Of a stretch of 64,000 nucleotides of DNA, positions 63,701-64,000 are shown in pieces. The stretch lies in assembly GCF_003990915.1 (NCBI RefSeq), contig NZ_BHXQ01000002.1:248001-312000 (forward strand), in the 5' to 3' direction. The stretch comes from Chryseotalea sanaruensis (GTDB lineage: Bacteria > Bacteroidota > Bacteroidia > Cytophagales > Cyclobacteriaceae). A program made the translations under genes and the position numbers. The notes under the pieces are model-generated. The model was not told the origin of the DNA. It did not search any database and saw only the letters and a program-made list of their open reading frames with translations. The stretch's first letter is position 1. Every line of letters starts with the position of its first letter.

Positions 63701-64000
63701 ACCATCTATAGAGCGCAGAAGTCCACCTGCCGAACTACTTGCTGCTATAATAATATCACCAAATTCACTTATCTCGATGTCGCGTAATACACCAGCAAAT
63801 GGTTGACCCGTATCAAAACCAAGGTTCCATGTAGCACCCTCATCATCAGAGTAATGAAGGTTACTATGTCCCATACCAATTAATCGACCAGATGGATGTC
63901 TTTTTATTCTTCTTGATTGATGAGAATTTTCATCAGTGTTTTGTTTAGTAAATGTCACCCCGTTATCTATAGAGCGATAAGTATCATTATATGTGAGGAT
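57710..64000 (-). CDS. Very large secreted protein with T9SS sorting domain, partial
   Basis: 2097 codons in the window; the frame stays open through base 64000 (it reads ILTYNDTYRSIDNGV there), so the true N terminus is outside; an apparent start at 63958 is an internal GTG. Order in the visible part, by plus-strand position: BNR/sortilin-like propeller (about 62330-64000), fibronectin III (about 62040-62330), a strand-rich domain with two Cys (about 61680-62030), a second FN3 (about 61410-61680), FG-GAP/VCBS repeats with DxDxDG loops (about 60280-61400), an ASPIC/UnbV domain (about 60010-60280), two Ig-like Big_5 domains (about 59310-59990), further beta domains, and a type A type IX sorting C-terminal domain with PNPSADVVSLPFSL (57713-57970). 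Function probably adhesion or extracellular binding. Confidence 0.93.
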   Translation of the reverse strand: MLTYNDTYRSIDNGVTFTKQNTDENSHQSRRIKRHPSGRLIGMGHSNLHYSDDEGATWNLGFDTGQPFAGVLRDIEISEFGDIIIAASSSAGGLLRSIDGGESAIEVTTDLVGNFVVLDLEYNYQESQMYCFTRDFGFIYSNDVDGAGTDFRVGDEWLVDNTGLEDLNFEDNYGTEVILSLGDKLILVDNYNRKIYLKDFNGSFLWERVGGLLTADVRCLAGGSVSSFILGTETRGVIRTTNGGTSFVVANNGIDRLEPTDMEHLSDGTVLVTSQFNVHALEGVNNTWSDILHTRERFRHILPLELSETALIIGSEKSYLYNSSNNSITERGIMPPTDVGLVAMGSNTQKLYGLDYGNGQLYYSSDQALTWSAATTVTNLPLLDGFPRKLMVRNDVTNELYLLWYDYDSGNDQVYKIDLTTLPFAASATLVTEHAIDNIKSLQVKEGLTFVYGDVGSSIHKLAFQFQNNNDWIIKDAPPGGQMFVSDQGHIFITRNDGSDRKEVLVSRDLGETYTTITSFGNVGDFYEIINLVVEGNIQSGRAFALLPFSGLYYTNETVIPPSPVLSFDVAGAGTEEVTLSWTDDSFNENAFVVQYFNGTSFVSLDTLSSPAPNGQGRRIYFVDRNRTPGSATTYRVAAINASGNSPFEQVVANTLSVCETTIPDNRSWSLFIVGTEETALNVVVRKQSDGYYSISDVTAGLVSVDEPAVIEESCGTVYIRDQFLAEGSPDIYPTQNGSWNDVTSVLTLHWISNPSVAPSVSRTVELTLNATDPIPAAPQLPRVFAFSSTEVEISWTPTAFETSFVVERSTVSGSGFTQIAEVNYPTSSHIDNTVTPGTTYFYRIIARNSTGDSSPSSEVSIPFTVPRFLQQESVTTTPLTNTIGTLWGDFDNDGDEDLIITNFGIFSLELQEVLVYRNDNGTFTPLNDVFESNRYITASIADYNKDGNLDIFFASSGEPHALYRGNGNFTFTKVNSIVNQNTSSDDDGTFYTSWIDVNSDGLLDLHITFSQYDPGTVKDALYLQTNSGEFIAATNSGDLTIEGRAVNDVVWLDKDNDGDMDAIFVIDAQSVTSALVFENDGTGSFTELPNPGFTLLAETLAGAAGDYNNDGFIDVYVTEQEASSPNKLFRNNAGTTFSQQEASVLMEAQPASTISAVWGDIDNNGFLDLVTSRFGSNTIYLNQNGTTFTKLTTEKFCDNAAINGGLALADYDNDGYLDIAITSLNAFFSQNAQAPPNRHLFKNSGGLNNWLKLKLNGTVSNRSGIGARVKARIGSITQHREVTGHSSLASQNSLIVHFGFGSSSVIDELIIEWPSGITQTLANVTVNQLLTVIEDNTGPVLTQLAPITDATDVNANTTLAITLNEQATAVAARNLRIFKTTDLVNPVSVIAVTSAVKTGNTFTFTLAQPLDNSTSYSVAIEVGAFKDIYGNDFAGLEASSWQFTTTAGPSTTLLSPANNAEDVAINSTLEITFNKAVTGVAGKTLDVFIQGSPEPEFSIDAATGIIAGNKITFTPPSAFEFQTLYDVVVEAGAFIDNFSNASNEITWSFLTIDNVAPVITFTAPTSVNKGAATIFSPIVTDNSGEVENAVLHYRKIAAVSFSTLQGVLNSGIANQYDFNVPATFFDETGLEYFFTATDLSGNEVRSPAGTNTYKLFVSYSLIDSKIPSAQLGLGGTKNGWKIFSIPFELGNSNSITAVFDELSDLENKIGYRFLKYKDQTGWGEFPTDFSTIERGEGYFINIKVAEDIEIGEGILAPSNDRNNLFQISLKQGWNMIGNPYLSTISWADVSAYNALTGTNAVLVKYTSGQYAQTNQNLSPFEGGLVFASAAATISVPFAGQTNAGVRTNDVVFGEGDWLMPLTISNGEFENTFGGIGMHKLADNSFDQFDGVNPPRFFEYSELNFAHPEHFAKNFSRDVVPTSDKYVWEFTVASNQSGSATLKWNSADLANLKQEIYLFDETLQQPVDMLSQSSYVFNPNESSRFRIYYGENIINEMLPNMVQLGKAYPNPSADVVSLPFSLPEAGGARQQVSIEVIDAMGKSYGTILSKAFAPGYYTFEWNGAQVVDTEGLYIFKVAVDNKQGKQIQQSRVLIKK

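Noticed and set aside
63956..63958. GTG at 63958 as the start of the giant protein
   Set aside because: The frame continues open to base 64000 with a typical repeat sequence, so the start is outside the window.
1..64000. CRISPR arrays, rRNA and tRNA genes
   Set aside because: No regularly spaced repeats or cloverleaf-like intergenic segments were seen on either strand.

Overview
The window reads as a chromosomal segment of a Bacteroidota bacterium, most likely in the Cytophagales. Several things point there: promoters of the Bacteroidota type (TTG, about 19 nt, TAnnTTTG) with no Shine-Dalgarno signal, a GldB gliding lipoprotein, a type IX secretion C-terminal sorting domain on a very large secreted protein, and families typical of the phylum (DUF6702, a YajC-YbbR-CoaE run, a Y_Y_Y propeller protein). 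There are no rRNA or tRNA genes, no CRISPR array, and no recognisable phage or insertion sequence.

Region by region. 1-2270: 5' part of an RND efflux pump, cut by the window edge and starting at TTG. 2345-2812: a MaoC-type hydratase. 2968-7546: the rimP-nusA-infB translation/transcription operon, with a clear promoter, a leader hairpin and a strong terminator. 7685-9983: ugd and UDP-glucuronate decarboxylase, giving UDP-xylose for surface glycans. 10122-12924, plus strand: acyl-CoA dehydrogenase, rpsU, a Xer recombinase and HPF. 12995-16599: a zinc-ribbon membrane protein, an alpha/beta hydrolase and dxs. 16771-17550: scpA.

17640-24910 is the most distinctive part, a grasp-with-spasm RiPP gene cluster. 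On the plus strand lie a HlyD adaptor and an ATP-grasp ligase. On the minus strand lie a C39-peptidase ABC exporter, an HTH regulator, two short precursor genes of 52 and 55 codons (22115-22273 and 21932-22099), a hairpin terminator, a DUF6624 protein, a 74-aa unknown and a SPASM-domain maturase without a radical-SAM CxxxCxxC motif. Both precursors have a basic leader ending in IRGG and related cores with YWDT and RDHxCPNGN blocks. The inferred route is modification by the ATP-grasp and SPASM proteins, cleavage after GG by the C39 domain, and export through the ABC/HlyD pair. The modification-gene part is visibly richer in A+T than its flanks.

25195-34551: a TolC/RND/adaptor efflux operon followed upstream by coaE, ybbR, yajC, tpiA and gldB. 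34590-40349: a DUF6702 protein divergent from a HupE-like membrane protein, then two tandem M1-type peptidases, each followed by a terminator. 40451-42551: an alpha/beta hydrolase, an RsmI-like methylase, a hairpin-rich intergenic repeat and a DUF1801 protein. 42675-53644: eleven tightly packed or overlapping minus-strand genes joining histidine-derivative catabolism (hutF, hutG), an M20 amidohydrolase, two small coiled-coil membrane proteins, murein enzymes (GH3, PBP4 type), a DinB protein, a five-PAS histidine kinase and a lipoprotein. 53782-64000: an orphan propeller protein, a secreted caspase-like peptidase and, 2 nt upstream of the caspase gene, a >2097-residue secreted protein that runs off the window end.
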